From Planctomycetaceae bacterium (GTDB lineage Bacteria; Planctomycetota; Planctomycetia; Gemmatales; Gemmataceae), in assembly GCA_013823135.1 (NCBI GenBank), contig PNLP01000043.1, positions 1 through 64,000 on the forward strand: a stretch of 64,000 nucleotides of DNA. The letters run 5' to 3'. Below the pieces are notes generated by a model. That model ran no database searches, was not told the DNA's origin, and was given only the letters and a program-made list of their open reading frames with translations. Below, one piece after another: positions 28,217 to 37,333 of the stretch (within the stretch, counting starts at the first letter, position 1; each line of letters begins with the position of its first letter). The position numbers and the translations under genes were made by a program.

Positions 28217-29887
28217 GTGCCCGAACGACCCCGGTTACTTCTGATCGGCCCGGCCCCGGGGCTACTCAACGGTGCCATGCCTGAAGCCGACGTGCAACCC
28301 GTGTCGTCCGACCCGGCAGAGGTCACACGCACGCTTCGGGATGGCGACTTCGTAGCCGTTGTTGCTGCCCCGGAAGTCATGGCCAGTTTCATGGAGCAAT
28401 TCGGCCGCGACGAACTCATCTTGCAGAACATTGATAAAGGTCTCGCCATCCTTGACCCAAATGGGGTCGTGGTGTGGGCGAATCCTTTCTTTTGCCAGTA
28501 TGCCGGTCAGGATCCCGTCGGGCATACGCTCCTGGAATCACTTGGCACCGGTGTGATGGCCTCGGATGATCCCGACCCGATCGCTGTGGCTCGCGCCGGT
28601 CGTTCAAGCTCGCTCAGACTTCATCGAACTGGCAATCCGGATCAGCCCTTCCTCGAAGCGGATATCCGACCTGCCCTCGATTCCACCGGCGCTGTCACTC
28701 AGCTTGTCGCACTCGTGCGGAATGTCACCGCAGAGGTCACCCAGCAACAGAAGTTGGATGCACTCCATCAGGCCGGTCGCGAACTCGCAGGGCTCGATCC
28801 TGAGCAACTCGCCGAGATGAATGTCCCCTCGCGGGTCGAACTCCTCAAGATTAATCTGCGGAAGTTCATCCACGATCTTTTGAACTACGACACGATTGAA
28901 GTTCGCTTGCTCGACCGCAAGACGGGCGAGTTGAAACCGCTCCTCGAAGACGGAATGCTGCCGGAAGCCGCAAACCGGTCGCTGTACGCACGACCACAGG
29001 ACAACGGCGTGACCGGTTATGTGGCTTATACGGGCAAGAGCTATCTCTGTGTGGACACGGCAAACGACCCGCACTACATCGCAGGGGCTGCCGGTGCTCG
29101 AAGCTCGATGACGGTTCCGCTCCAGTTCCACGATGAGGTTATCGGCACCCTGAACGTCGAGAGTCCCAGGGTCAATGGCTTCGGGCCGAACGATCTTCAG
29201 TTCACGGAACTCTTCAGCAAAGAGATCGCGGTCGCGCTTCATACCCTCGATTTGCTCAGTGCCCAGTTGGTCTGTACCGCAGCGCAGTCGATCGAGGCCG
29301 TGAACAAGGAAATTGCACTTCCGCTCGATGAAGTCCTGGCAGGGGCGAGCGTCCTTCTCGAAAAGTGGCACCGGACAGATCCCGATGCCACCCAGCGACT
29401 TCGCAAGATCCTCGATTCCGCACGGCAAGTTAAAGAGTGCATTTCCCGTGTTGGGCGAAGTCTGACCGAAACCCCGTTGGCCTCATCGGGTGATCTTCCA
29501 TTACTTGGCAAACGTGTTCTCGTTGTCGAGTCGGATGAGCGATTGCGTCGCTCTGCCCACTTACTCATGGAGCGCCTCGGCGCAACCGCGGAGTCGGCTG
29601 CGACAGGCGAAGACGGCATCGCGATGGCGGCCGACGCTGACTACGACGCCATCTTCCAGGAAGTGAAACCGCCCGATCTCGGGGGTTACGAGTGCTACCG
29701 GCGCTTGCATGTGGCTCGACCAACAGCGATCATCTCGCTCACGACCGGGTTTGGTTATGACCTGGCGCACTCGATCGTGAAGGCGCGGACGGACGGTATG
29801 AAATACGTTCTCTTCAAGCCCTGGCGGCAAGAGCAGGTCGTGCGGGCCGTTCTCGACGGCCCCCCTCCCGCACCCAACGGGGGTTGA
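28217..29887 (+). CDS. PAS-GAF-receiver signalling protein with Glu at the phospho-acceptor site
   Basis: 556 aa from GTG 28217, which has GGAG seven bases before it; an ATG at 28148 is in frame but lacks a ribosome-binding site. Order: an N-terminal receiver-like or linker part, a PAS domain (about 70-190, ILQNIDKGLAILDPNGVVVWANPFFCQYAG), a GAF domain (about 225-370, VTGYVAYTGKSYLCVDTAND), a helical segment resembling a dimerisation region, and a C-terminal receiver domain (about 440-545, KRVLVVESDERLRRSAHLLM). In that receiver the usual Asp is replaced by Glu (YDAIFQEVKPPDLGGYE), while the Lys of KPW is kept. There is no kinase ATPase domain. Confidence 0.8.
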   Translation: MPERPRLLLIGPAPGLLNGAMPEADVQPVSSDPAEVTRTLRDGDFVAVVAAPEVMASFMEQFGRDELILQNIDKGLAILDPNGVVVWANPFFCQYAGQDPVGHTLLESLGTGVMASDDPDPIAVARAGRSSSLRLHRTGNPDQPFLEADIRPALDSTGAVTQLVALVRNVTAEVTQQQKLDALHQAGRELAGLDPEQLAEMNVPSRVELLKINLRKFIHDLLNYDTIEVRLLDRKTGELKPLLEDGMLPEAANRSLYARPQDNGVTGYVAYTGKSYLCVDTANDPHYIAGAAGARSSMTVPLQFHDEVIGTLNVESPRVNGFGPNDLQFTELFSKEIAVALHTLDLLSAQLVCTAAQSIEAVNKEIALPLDEVLAGASVLLEKWHRTDPDATQRLRKILDSARQVKECISRVGRSLTETPLASSGDLPLLGKRVLVVESDERLRRSAHLLMERLGATAESAATGEDGIAMAADADYDAIFQEVKPPDLGGYECYRRLHVARPTAIISLTTGFGYDLAHSIVKARTDGMKYVLFKPWRQEQVVRAVLDGPPPAPNGG

Positions 29888-29890
29888 GTC

Positions 29891-30991
29891 TCACGGCGTG
29901 GCATCGAGTGAAACGTCCAGTTGTTGCCCGACGTAGAGCGACGAGTCGGCCACGTCGATAGCGTAAATCACCTGAAGCACTCTCGTATCCACCCTCTCCA
30001 TGTTCCCACCCGTCAGTGATTTCTTCGGTATCACATAAGGCTCCACGCGGACGAACGTGATCGGGAATCGTGTGCTTGGTTCACCGCGAGGCGACGCCGT
30101 TCCCTTCATCCCGGGTTTGAACCGTGCGATGTCGTTCTCGTCGATATCGACCCGCACGTGAAGCCGCCCGACGGTGCCGAGCACGATGATCGACTGCCCT
30201 GCCGAGGCCCCAACGAACTCCCCCGGTCGCACGTTCACCTGGAGCACCCGAAGCCCCACAAGATCGCTTGCGGGGATTGGCTCTCGCGTGCGGTCGGCTC
30301 CGGGGCGACGAATCCGCGGGGCGTTCACCCGGAGACGCTCCAGTTCCGTCTTTGTTTGGTCGCACTGGGCCTGGGCCTGGGCGAGGGTGGCTCGCGCCAC
30401 TGCGGCGTCGTACTTCCAGGCCCCGGCGCGAGTCAGGTTCAGTTCGGCCTCTACCCGTCGGAGTTGGGCGCGGGCAACATCGACTGCCATGCTCCGAAGG
30501 TCGAATGTCTCTCCGGCTCCGACTCCGCTTTCGGCCTCGCGTTTGGCTCGCTCGAACAACTTGAGTTTGTCGTTCAGGTTGGCCTTCGATTCCTCGACTT
30601 TTGCCTCCAGTGGCGGCAACTCCTCGCGTCTTGGCATCGCGTCGAGTTTGGCAACCTGAGCGGCGGCATTGTCTCGGGTCGCTTGCCGCACCGCGAGCTC
30701 CGCAGCGACATGGCGATCGTCCAGATCGAACAAGGGCGTCCCCGCGGCAATCTTGTCATCAACACGAACGTAGATCGCCTTCACCACCCCGGGAACATGC
30801 GAGCCGACGGCGATATTCTCCGTCTCGGGTTCGACGATCCCCGCCCCCGCGACTTGCCGCCCAAACGGCGACTTACCCGGATCGACGGGCGGGGTAACGG
30901 GCGGCGGTTGCTGCTGGGCCTTCGTCATCTGAATGATGGCGAATGAAAACGCCACTGCGGCGAGAACGGGCAACAAATATCGAGTGAGCAT
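29891..30991 (-). CDS. HlyD-family periplasmic adaptor of an ABC exporter
   Basis: 366 aa with one N-terminal membrane anchor (LLPVLAAVAFSFAIIQM). The biotinyl-lipoyl half-motifs (GAGIVEPETENIAVGSHVPGVV and LRVLQVNVRPGEFVGA) flank a long coiled-coil hairpin rich in Ala/Glu/Arg (about 95-215), as in membrane-fusion proteins of the DevB/MacA type. It is the last gene of the tetR-permease-ATPase-adaptor operon, 18 bases after the ATPase gene, and should link the ABC core to the outer envelope. Confidence 0.87.
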   Translation of the reverse strand: MLTRYLLPVLAAVAFSFAIIQMTKAQQQPPPVTPPVDPGKSPFGRQVAGAGIVEPETENIAVGSHVPGVVKAIYVRVDDKIAAGTPLFDLDDRHVAAELAVRQATRDNAAAQVAKLDAMPRREELPPLEAKVEESKANLNDKLKLFERAKREAESGVGAGETFDLRSMAVDVARAQLRRVEAELNLTRAGAWKYDAAVARATLAQAQAQCDQTKTELERLRVNAPRIRRPGADRTREPIPASDLVGLRVLQVNVRPGEFVGASAGQSIIVLGTVGRLHVRVDIDENDIARFKPGMKGTASPRGEPSTRFPITFVRVEPYVIPKKSLTGGNMERVDTRVLQVIYAIDVADSSLYVGQQLDVSLDATP

Positions 30992-31009
30992 CGGTAACCT
31001 CGTGTCGTG

Positions 31010-31759
31010 TTACGCCGGGACGGCTTTCGCTTCGATCCGTTCGATGCGGCCATCACCCATGGAAACGATGCGATCGCCGAAGTCGTACACACGGCTGTCG
31101 TGGGTCACGACAACGACTGCGCGATCCGGCTGCACGGCGACCTTACGAATTAGGTCCATCACGGTGCGACCGCTGGCAGCGTCGAGCGCCGCGGTCGGTT
31201 CGTCGCACACGAGCAGGCGCGGTTCATGGACCAGTGCGCGTGCGATTGCAACCCGCTGTTGTTGACCGCCGGAGAGTTGGTTCGGGTAAGAGTTCAGGCG
31301 TTCCTTGAGTCCGACGGCAACGAGCAGTTCCGTGGCCCGAGCGATGGCCTTCGGCCTACTCCACCCCGATATGAGAAGGGGCACGCTCGCGTTCTCGGCA
31401 GCAGTCAACGCGGGCAGAAGGTTGTACTGCTGGAACACGAATCCGATGTTGTCGCCGCGGAATCGCACCTTTCGGCTGTTTCCCATTCGTGTCAGATTGT
31501 GGCCTAGCACTTCGGCCTCGCCCCGCGTCGCGTCGAGCAGTCCCGCAACAATCGAGATCAGTGTTGTCTTCCCGCAACCAGACGGGCCGACGAGTAAGAC
31601 CAACTCGCCGTAGGGCAACTCCAGGTTGATGTCTGCCAGTGCTAGGGTTTTGGTGTCACCGGTGCCGAACTCTTTCGTCACTTGATTCAACCGAACCGCG
31701 ACACCCACTTCAGAGCGTGGGGAGCGAAGTTCAGTGTTGAGCGTTTCCGCAGTCATCAT
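31010..31759 (-). CDS. ABC transporter ATPase (MacB/DevA/LolD type)
   Basis: 249 aa. Walker A is GPSGCGKTT, the signature LSGGQQQRVAIARALVHEP, Walker B LLVCDEPTAALD, and the switch His in VVVTHDSRV. The sequence fits the MacB/LolD-like group that partners FtsX-type permeases; here it pairs with the permease gene 39 bases upstream and the adaptor downstream. It energises export of an unknown substrate. Confidence 0.93.
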   Translation of the reverse strand: MMTAETLNTELRSPRSEVGVAVRLNQVTKEFGTGDTKTLALADINLELPYGELVLLVGPSGCGKTTLISIVAGLLDATRGEAEVLGHNLTRMGNSRKVRFRGDNIGFVFQQYNLLPALTAAENASVPLLISGWSRPKAIARATELLVAVGLKERLNSYPNQLSGGQQQRVAIARALVHEPRLLVCDEPTAALDAASGRTVMDLIRKVAVQPDRAVVVVTHDSRVYDFGDRIVSMGDGRIERIEAKAVPA

Positions 31760-31798
31760 GTGTCCCCTTCTGTCGGGTTTCCGAGTTTCAGTATCCGA

Positions 31799-32956
31799 TC
31801 ATCGGAAGACGACTGCCGGTTCCAAGAACAGGACGCGACGAAGGCTGACTGCGGCTGACCCCGTGATGATGAGGAACACGGCTACCGCAGTGATCGCCAT
31901 GATTTGCCAGCAAAAGTAGAAGGCCGGCGGTGCGTTTGTGACGACACGCTCGAAAACGTACCCGAACAATGCAGCACCTCCGACACCCAACCCGTACCCG
32001 ATGGTGCCGACCACAAGCGCCTGAAGCATGATCATCCCCACCAGTCGCCAGTTACTGACCCCCATCGCCTTGAGTGAGCCGAACTGTTTCAGGTTCTCGA
32101 TGGTGAACAGGTAGAAGGTCTGTCCCGCGATCGCGCACCCGACGAAGAAGCCGAGGGCCACCGTGATCCCAAAGTTGATCGGGATGCCGGTTCGCTTGAG
32201 GTAGTATCCGATCGTCGTCCAGAAGAACTGCTCGTCGGTCAGTGCACGGAGGTCGCCTGTCTGCTGTTCGATTCGCTGGCACAATTCCAGCGGTGTGACG
32301 GTATCGTCCGCCTTCGCGAGGATGAAAGTTAGCGTCTTTCGTTCCTGGGGAACGTACTTCACCGCTTGCGTGTATGTGCAGTACAGAATCGGGAACGTCT
32401 GGAACGTCGGGTTGCACTTCGCCAGGCCGACGATCACGGCCCGCTTGTCGTTCATCTCGATCGTCTTGCCCGGCTTGAACGGCTCATCGCCGTAGAGGTA
32501 TCGCCAGCCGAACTCGTCCATCATCACTGCATCCGGGCGACGTAGGTCTTCGAGCTTCCCGTGAAGCAACTTCTCCTGCTCGATCGCGGGTGCGCCAACG
32601 AGGGTGGCATCGTCCACGCCGATGAGAATAACTTGCTGGAAGTTGCCGTCGTCGAGTCGGGCACGCCCCATCCCCTTGTACAGCCGCACGGCCCAACGCA
32701 CACCCTCAACGCCACGCACGCGGTACAGCGCGTTCTCGGAGAGCGGCTTGGTGTCGTCCACGAATTGCACGTTTCGGTCCATCACCCAGAGATCCCCGCC
32801 CTGGATGTCGCGAATCTGGCTCGTCGTGTTCCGCATCAGGCCGCAGAAAATCGCACTCTGCTGAGCCATGAGCAAGGCCGCGAAGCTGACGCCGAACACG
32901 ATGCCAAAGTACTTGGCCCTATCGCCCATCAGCATCTTTAGTGCGACCCAGTTCAT
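31799..32956 (-). CDS. ABC transporter permease (FtsX/MacB/DevC type)
   Basis: 385 aa. One N-terminal membrane helix (FGIVFGVSFAALLMAQQSAIF) precedes a large periplasmic domain of about 210 residues (GDLWVMDRNVQFVDDTKPLS), then three C-terminal helices (INFGITVALGFFVGCAIAGQTFYL, LVGMIMLQALVVGTIGYGLG, FYFCWQIMAITAVAVFLI). This is the four-helix FtsX layout. Its start overlaps the TetR stop by four bases (ATGA), so translation is coupled. Confidence 0.88.
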   Translation of the reverse strand: MNWVALKMLMGDRAKYFGIVFGVSFAALLMAQQSAIFCGLMRNTTSQIRDIQGGDLWVMDRNVQFVDDTKPLSENALYRVRGVEGVRWAVRLYKGMGRARLDDGNFQQVILIGVDDATLVGAPAIEQEKLLHGKLEDLRRPDAVMMDEFGWRYLYGDEPFKPGKTIEMNDKRAVIVGLAKCNPTFQTFPILYCTYTQAVKYVPQERKTLTFILAKADDTVTPLELCQRIEQQTGDLRALTDEQFFWTTIGYYLKRTGIPINFGITVALGFFVGCAIAGQTFYLFTIENLKQFGSLKAMGVSNWRLVGMIMLQALVVGTIGYGLGVGGAALFGYVFERVVTNAPPAFYFCWQIMAITAVAVFLIITGSAAVSLRRVLFLEPAVVFR

Positions 32957-33651
32957 TTCTTCCCCCTTGCGGAAGTTTTCCGGCCACTCGTCGCATCGCC
33001 AATCGGTACCGCGTGCCCCAGAGCCGCCAACGAGAAGCGAACAACGTGGTCCGCGACTGCGTTGCTGTCGAGCGCATCAATCGCTTCCTTGCCGAAGATG
33101 AGTTCGGAGATCGGGCGATTCTGCCGGTAATAAAGACACTGACCGATGATGCAGAAGCCCGTCATGAGCAAGTGCTGTTCATCCAGTTGGGGCAGCAGTT
33201 CGCGTAGCATCGCACGAAGCGCGAACGCGGCCGGTTGGATGAACTCGGTCACCACGACGTGTGCCGCCTTCCCCGGGTCGGCCATCTCGCGCAACATCAG
33301 CTTCATCGCGGCAGGGCTCGCGGGGGTGTTCATCCGCGTGACCATTTCGCGGATGAAACCACGCAACTTCTCAACGGGTGGCGTGCCCGCCGGCGGAACC
33401 GGGAACGTATCCATCCGCCCCGCACACACGTGCGCCCGCTTCACCGCCTCGATGTAGAGCTTCTCCTTATCCCCGAAGTAGTAATTCACGGATGCGATGT
33501 TCGCCCCTGCCGTGCGGCAGATGTCTCGCACGGTTGCTCCCTTGAAGCCGTGCTCGGCGAACGCATCCTGCGCAGCCGCCAATAGACGTTCGCGGGCATC
33601 TGCTTCGGCCTCCTTGTCGTTGCCGGGGAGGGCAGGGGGATCGGGTGGCAT
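32953..33651 (-). CDS. TetR/AcrR-family repressor of the ABC exporter operon
   Basis: 232 aa from ATG 33651; the frame starts further upstream (33687) but those residues precede the conserved part. The HTH is in FAEHGFKGATVRDICRTAGANIASVNYYFGDKEKLYIEAVKRA. The ligand domain resembles the CerR/DUF1956-type C-terminus (MKLMLREMADPGKAAHVVVTEF, LLMTGFCIIGQCLYYR). It is the first gene of the operon and overlaps the permease gene. Three overlapping palindromes just upstream are its probable binding site, so it likely represses its own operon until a substrate binds. Confidence 0.88.
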   Translation of the reverse strand: MPPDPPALPGNDKEAEADARERLLAAAQDAFAEHGFKGATVRDICRTAGANIASVNYYFGDKEKLYIEAVKRAHVCAGRMDTFPVPPAGTPPVEKLRGFIREMVTRMNTPASPAAMKLMLREMADPGKAAHVVVTEFIQPAAFALRAMLRELLPQLDEQHLLMTGFCIIGQCLYYRQNRPISELIFGKEAIDALDSNAVADHVVRFSLAALGHAVPIGDATSGRKTSARGKK

Positions 33652-33683
33652 TGTCACGCACGGGAGAGAGTAAAACATCTGTT

Positions 33684-33716
33684 TCAATCGATCGATTGAT
33701 ATATATCAAACGTTTG
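33684..33716. promoter_or_regulatory. Overlapping palindromes, probable TetR operator
   Basis: Three perfect palindromes overlap within 33 bases, 33 bases upstream of the TetR start: TCAATCGATCGATTGA (33684-33699), TTGATATATATCAA (33696-33709) and CAAACGTTTG (33707-33716). The AT-rich centre could also hold the promoter. Family knowledge (autorepression from a palindromic site) supports the call; binding itself is inferred. Confidence 0.6.
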
Positions 33717-33802
33717 TTTTGTGTCAACTGAATCTTCGGGAAATGGCTTGCGACACAATGTGGAGTTGACTGGAGAACCCCGAATACTCCTCTGAAATGG
33801 AA

Positions 33803-33852
33803 TCCGCCGTGGCATGCGACCCACATTCCTGTGAGTCGCACGCCACGGCGGA
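33803..33852 (-). terminator. Long hairpin terminator after the SGNH-PVC gene
   Basis: An 18-bp stem (33803-33820 with 33835-33852, one mismatch that becomes a G-U pair on the minus-strand transcript) lies 35 bases after the minus-strand stop at 33888. It separates that gene from the TetR operon. Confidence 0.65.
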
Positions 33853-33887
33853 TAGTGCTCAGCCCCAATTGGTTATGGCCTTCTCAC

Positions 33888-36800
33888 TTACTTCAGCGTC
33901 GAGAGGAACTCGATCACATCGAGGAACTCGACAGGTGACATCGCGGCTGCGAGACCCTCGGGCATACTGCTCTGCTTGAGGATCTTGCGAGATTCAATGT
34001 CGCCCACCTTGATCGTGCGTTTCTCCTTCCCGTCGAAGATCACGACTTCCTCTTTCGTCTCGCTTACCAACAGGCCGCTGATCGTCTTTTCGTCCACGGT
34101 CACGATCTTTGTTGTGGAATACTTCGAGTCCACGTCAGCGTTCGGGTCGATGATGGACTCGACAAGCTTGAGCCGGGAGAGGCGTTTACCGACCTTCCCC
34201 TTGCCATCCGGGTTACCATCCATTTGCGGGCCGTAGTTCGCACCTTCACCGAAGACCTGGTGACAGGCGATGCAGTTTCGACGGAAGACGATCTTGCCGT
34301 TCTCCGCGTTGCCAGTCTTCATGTCGGCCAGGCTTTGCATCGCCTTGTTTCGCTCCTCGGCCGACTTCTGGTCCTTGCCGAGCAGGATCTGAAGATAAGG
34401 AACTGCCTGCGCACCCTTCTTGTCCTGAGCGATGATTCCATCAAGGAGCGACTTGGAAACCGCGTCGTCTTTCGTGAGTTCGCCCTTGAGGTAAGCCTGC
34501 CGCCAACCGGTGATCGTAGCCGCTAGTGCCGCGTCGCCGGTGTACTGCACGAACGTGTCGGCTGGCTTCATCTTCATGGCCGCCAGGACCGCTGCCGCGC
34601 CGTCAGCACTTGGGAAGAAGCTCAAGCCGCGAACGGCCTCCGTCCGGACTCGTGGATTCGCATCCACTGCTGCAGCCTTCAGCATCTCCAATGCTGCCGG
34701 AATGCGTTCACGCTCGTCGGCCACGGTTCGCATAGCGGCGGCCCGTGCATCTGGGGACTTCGACGCCAACAGCGACTTCAGCAAATCGGCATCGACCGCG
34801 TGGTGACCTTGGAGAATCCACAGTGCCTCGCAACGAAGTCGTTCTGTTACAGGGTCGGCGGGGTCGAGCTTCTCGACCCAGGTCTTCACCGCTGCGACGA
34901 CTTCTGCGGTGGGCCGATCGCGCAGTTCCGCACGAGCACGGTAGCGGGTACGCCACTCGTACTCCTTCAACTGAGCAAGGAGTTCCGGGATCGCCTTACC
35001 GAACTGCGTGACGGGCTTAACGAGTGGCTTGTCCTTGTACACAAGCCGATAGATGCGCCCGGCCTGGTGGTCGCGGTTTGGGTCGCGCTGGCTGTACTGC
35101 ATGTGGCCGATCAGCGGATTGGCCCAGTCGCCGAACCACAAAGCACCGTCTGGCCCAATCAGCGGATCGACCGGGCGGAAGTGCTTGTCAGTTGACTTCA
35201 ACAGGTCGAATGCGGTCTTCGGATCCTTCGGATCGGTGCGGACTCGCGTCCCCTTGTAGCCGCCGCCATCGTCCGAGAAGGTCCAGCGTGGGATACCGTT
35301 CATGTTGATGACGCATGCATAGATGAACTGCCCCTGAACGTCGTCCGGGAAGTGGCGGCTCACGAGGAACTCGCTGCCAACTACGGGCCGCATTCCTTCG
35401 GTCGGGAACACGGGGTTGATCCCCTTGCGACCCGTGAACTGCGCTCCAGAGAGCGGCGTATCCCAGTGCTGGCTCGCACCCGTGCCGTCGCCGCAGAACC
35501 CCTGGCCCCACTCGTTGAACACGTAGCACCACGGGTTGCCGTACCCCGGCGTGTTGTAGTGCCGAATCTTCAGCGAACGCGGATCGAGGACGTAGCACCC
35601 CGAGCTTCCGAAGTTGCGGAACGGCCCCCACGGGGTTTCGACGGCGGTGCTCATGGACACGCCTTCGAGCATGTGCAGCAGCCCACCCGGGCTAAACTCC
35701 CAGGCGTTGACCGTGTGGTGAGTGTCTTCTGTGGCCCAGCCATCGAGGAGGTTCACGACGAGATCGGCCTTGCCGTCCCCGTCGGTGTCCTTGAGGAACA
35801 GCAATCGTGGCTGATCGACGACGAGCACGCCGCCGTTCCAGAACTCGAACCCGGTCGGGCAGTGCAGCTTGTCGTAAAAGACGATGCTTTTGTCGGCCTT
35901 GCCGTCGCCGTTGGTGTCTTCGAGGATGACGAGCTTGTCGGCCGGCCGTGGGTCACCTGGCTTCCACATCGGGTAAGTCGGCATGGTGCTGACCCAGAGC
36001 CGCCCCTTGTTGTCGAAGTTGAGCTGGCACGGCTTGGCGAGTTCGGGGAACTGCTTCTCGTCCGCAAACAGCTTGACCTCGAACCCAGGCGGGACTGTAC
36101 ACGTCTTGATGAACTCATCTGGCGGGAGAATCCGCGGGCCATCTGCCGCCTCCGACTTCTGAACTTGCCCGAATCGGGTCGGTGGCGTGAACAGTTCACC
36201 GGTCTTGCTGTCGTCTGGCTTTGCGGCGACTTGCTTCCCCTGAGCCATGTCCCAGATGAACCGATCACGAACCGCCGCCATGTTGCGGAGTTTCACGAAC
36301 TCTCGCGGGAAGGTCTCGGTGTCGTAAGTACGCCGACCACCGTACACGTACCAGCCGTTTACCATCCGGTAGTCTTGCTGGTGAATCCACGACTTGTCAT
36401 TAACCGCGGCGCGAATCTTCTCGAACTCGGACGTGGCGAGCTTACCGGGGTTCGCTCCCTCGAACAGTGCGATGTCGAGTTGCTGCCCAATGATGGCATC
36501 GCCGGCCTCGTTCGCATGGCACCCGTTGATCGTGAATTGCATTCCGGGTGCGGCCGTGAACGCCTTCAGGGTCGGAGCGTAGAGATCGATGAACGCGAGG
36601 TTCAGTTTCGCAGCGACCTCCTTTGTCGCGTCTGCGTACAGCTTCAAGTTGGCGTTTTCCTTCGTCCCTTCGGGGAGGAACGGGTCACCGGTTGGCTCGA
36701 ACGCCATCGGCGAAACGAGAACGAAGCGCGGCTTACTGCCAGCGTCGTCTCGTGGGTACTTCGTGGTGTATTCGTCGAGCAACTTCTCGTAGTCGCTCTT

Positions 36801-37283
36801 AAATTTCGCAACCCCTTCCGGCCCGGCGAACGATTCGTTGAAGCCGAAGAAGCAGATGATCGTGTCTGGGTTGAACGCGAACATCGGGTCGCCGAGTTTC
36901 GTGTAATCGTTCGGTCGCTGGCGAAGAGCTACCTCGTCGGCGGGGCGGGCGAAGTTGCGGACCACCAGTTCCTTGTCCGGGAAGCGAGTGTGCAACAACG
37001 CCTCGAAGTGGCCGAACAGGTTGAACCGCTCGGCCGTGGAGCCGCCGACGAAAGCGATTCGCTCACCCTTGGTCACCATCAGCGGGAGCTTGCTTGGCGG
37101 GAGTTCTGCTTTCTTCGGGCGTGGGGGCGTCTTCAGAAGTTCTTCAGCCTCACCCTTTGGCTTGGCTTTCTGCTTCGGTTGCGTTTTGGGCTGCGCTTGT
37201 AGGGGGGCTGCGATCGCGTAGAGCGCGATCGAGAATACGGCCACAATCAGCAGGCCGGCCCAGGCGGGTCGGGAGAGAGACAT
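33888..37283 (-). CDS. SGNH hydrolase fused to PVC-type heme-binding cytochrome
   Basis: 1131 aa with signal peptide (MSLSRPAWAGLLIVAVFSIALYAIAAPLQA) and a Lys/Pro-rich linker. An SGNH/GDSL-like esterase domain covers about 70-290 (AFVGGSTAERF, FFGFNES, and a late GCHANEAG), though the first motif is GGST rather than GDS. A PVC-type beta-propeller follows (about 390-790; PPGFEVKLFADEKQFPELAKP, two DTxGDGKAD calcium-like loops), then HEAT-like repeats (about 800-960) and the heme c domain with CIACH at about 1003 and YGPQMDG. It is secreted and may release an acyl or acetyl group and oxidise the product. Confidence 0.85.
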   Translation of the reverse strand: MSLSRPAWAGLLIVAVFSIALYAIAAPLQAQPKTQPKQKAKPKGEAEELLKTPPRPKKAELPPSKLPLMVTKGERIAFVGGSTAERFNLFGHFEALLHTRFPDKELVVRNFARPADEVALRQRPNDYTKLGDPMFAFNPDTIICFFGFNESFAGPEGVAKFKSDYEKLLDEYTTKYPRDDAGSKPRFVLVSPMAFEPTGDPFLPEGTKENANLKLYADATKEVAAKLNLAFIDLYAPTLKAFTAAPGMQFTINGCHANEAGDAIIGQQLDIALFEGANPGKLATSEFEKIRAAVNDKSWIHQQDYRMVNGWYVYGGRRTYDTETFPREFVKLRNMAAVRDRFIWDMAQGKQVAAKPDDSKTGELFTPPTRFGQVQKSEAADGPRILPPDEFIKTCTVPPGFEVKLFADEKQFPELAKPCQLNFDNKGRLWVSTMPTYPMWKPGDPRPADKLVILEDTNGDGKADKSIVFYDKLHCPTGFEFWNGGVLVVDQPRLLFLKDTDGDGKADLVVNLLDGWATEDTHHTVNAWEFSPGGLLHMLEGVSMSTAVETPWGPFRNFGSSGCYVLDPRSLKIRHYNTPGYGNPWCYVFNEWGQGFCGDGTGASQHWDTPLSGAQFTGRKGINPVFPTEGMRPVVGSEFLVSRHFPDDVQGQFIYACVINMNGIPRWTFSDDGGGYKGTRVRTDPKDPKTAFDLLKSTDKHFRPVDPLIGPDGALWFGDWANPLIGHMQYSQRDPNRDHQAGRIYRLVYKDKPLVKPVTQFGKAIPELLAQLKEYEWRTRYRARAELRDRPTAEVVAAVKTWVEKLDPADPVTERLRCEALWILQGHHAVDADLLKSLLASKSPDARAAAMRTVADERERIPAALEMLKAAAVDANPRVRTEAVRGLSFFPSADGAAAVLAAMKMKPADTFVQYTGDAALAATITGWRQAYLKGELTKDDAVSKSLLDGIIAQDKKGAQAVPYLQILLGKDQKSAEERNKAMQSLADMKTGNAENGKIVFRRNCIACHQVFGEGANYGPQMDGNPDGKGKVGKRLSRLKLVESIIDPNADVDSKYSTTKIVTVDEKTISGLLVSETKEEVVIFDGKEKRTIKVGDIESRKILKQSSMPEGLAAAMSPVEFLDVIEFLSTLK

Positions 37284-37333
37284 AAGGCATACCTCAGAGG
37301 GGCAAGGCGTTTCAGGATGCTGGGGACAAATGG

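Noticed and set aside
35352..37202. 616-residue open frame on the plus strand
   Set aside because: Antisense shadow of the SGNH-PVC gene, which has a signal peptide, clear domains and a heme motif.
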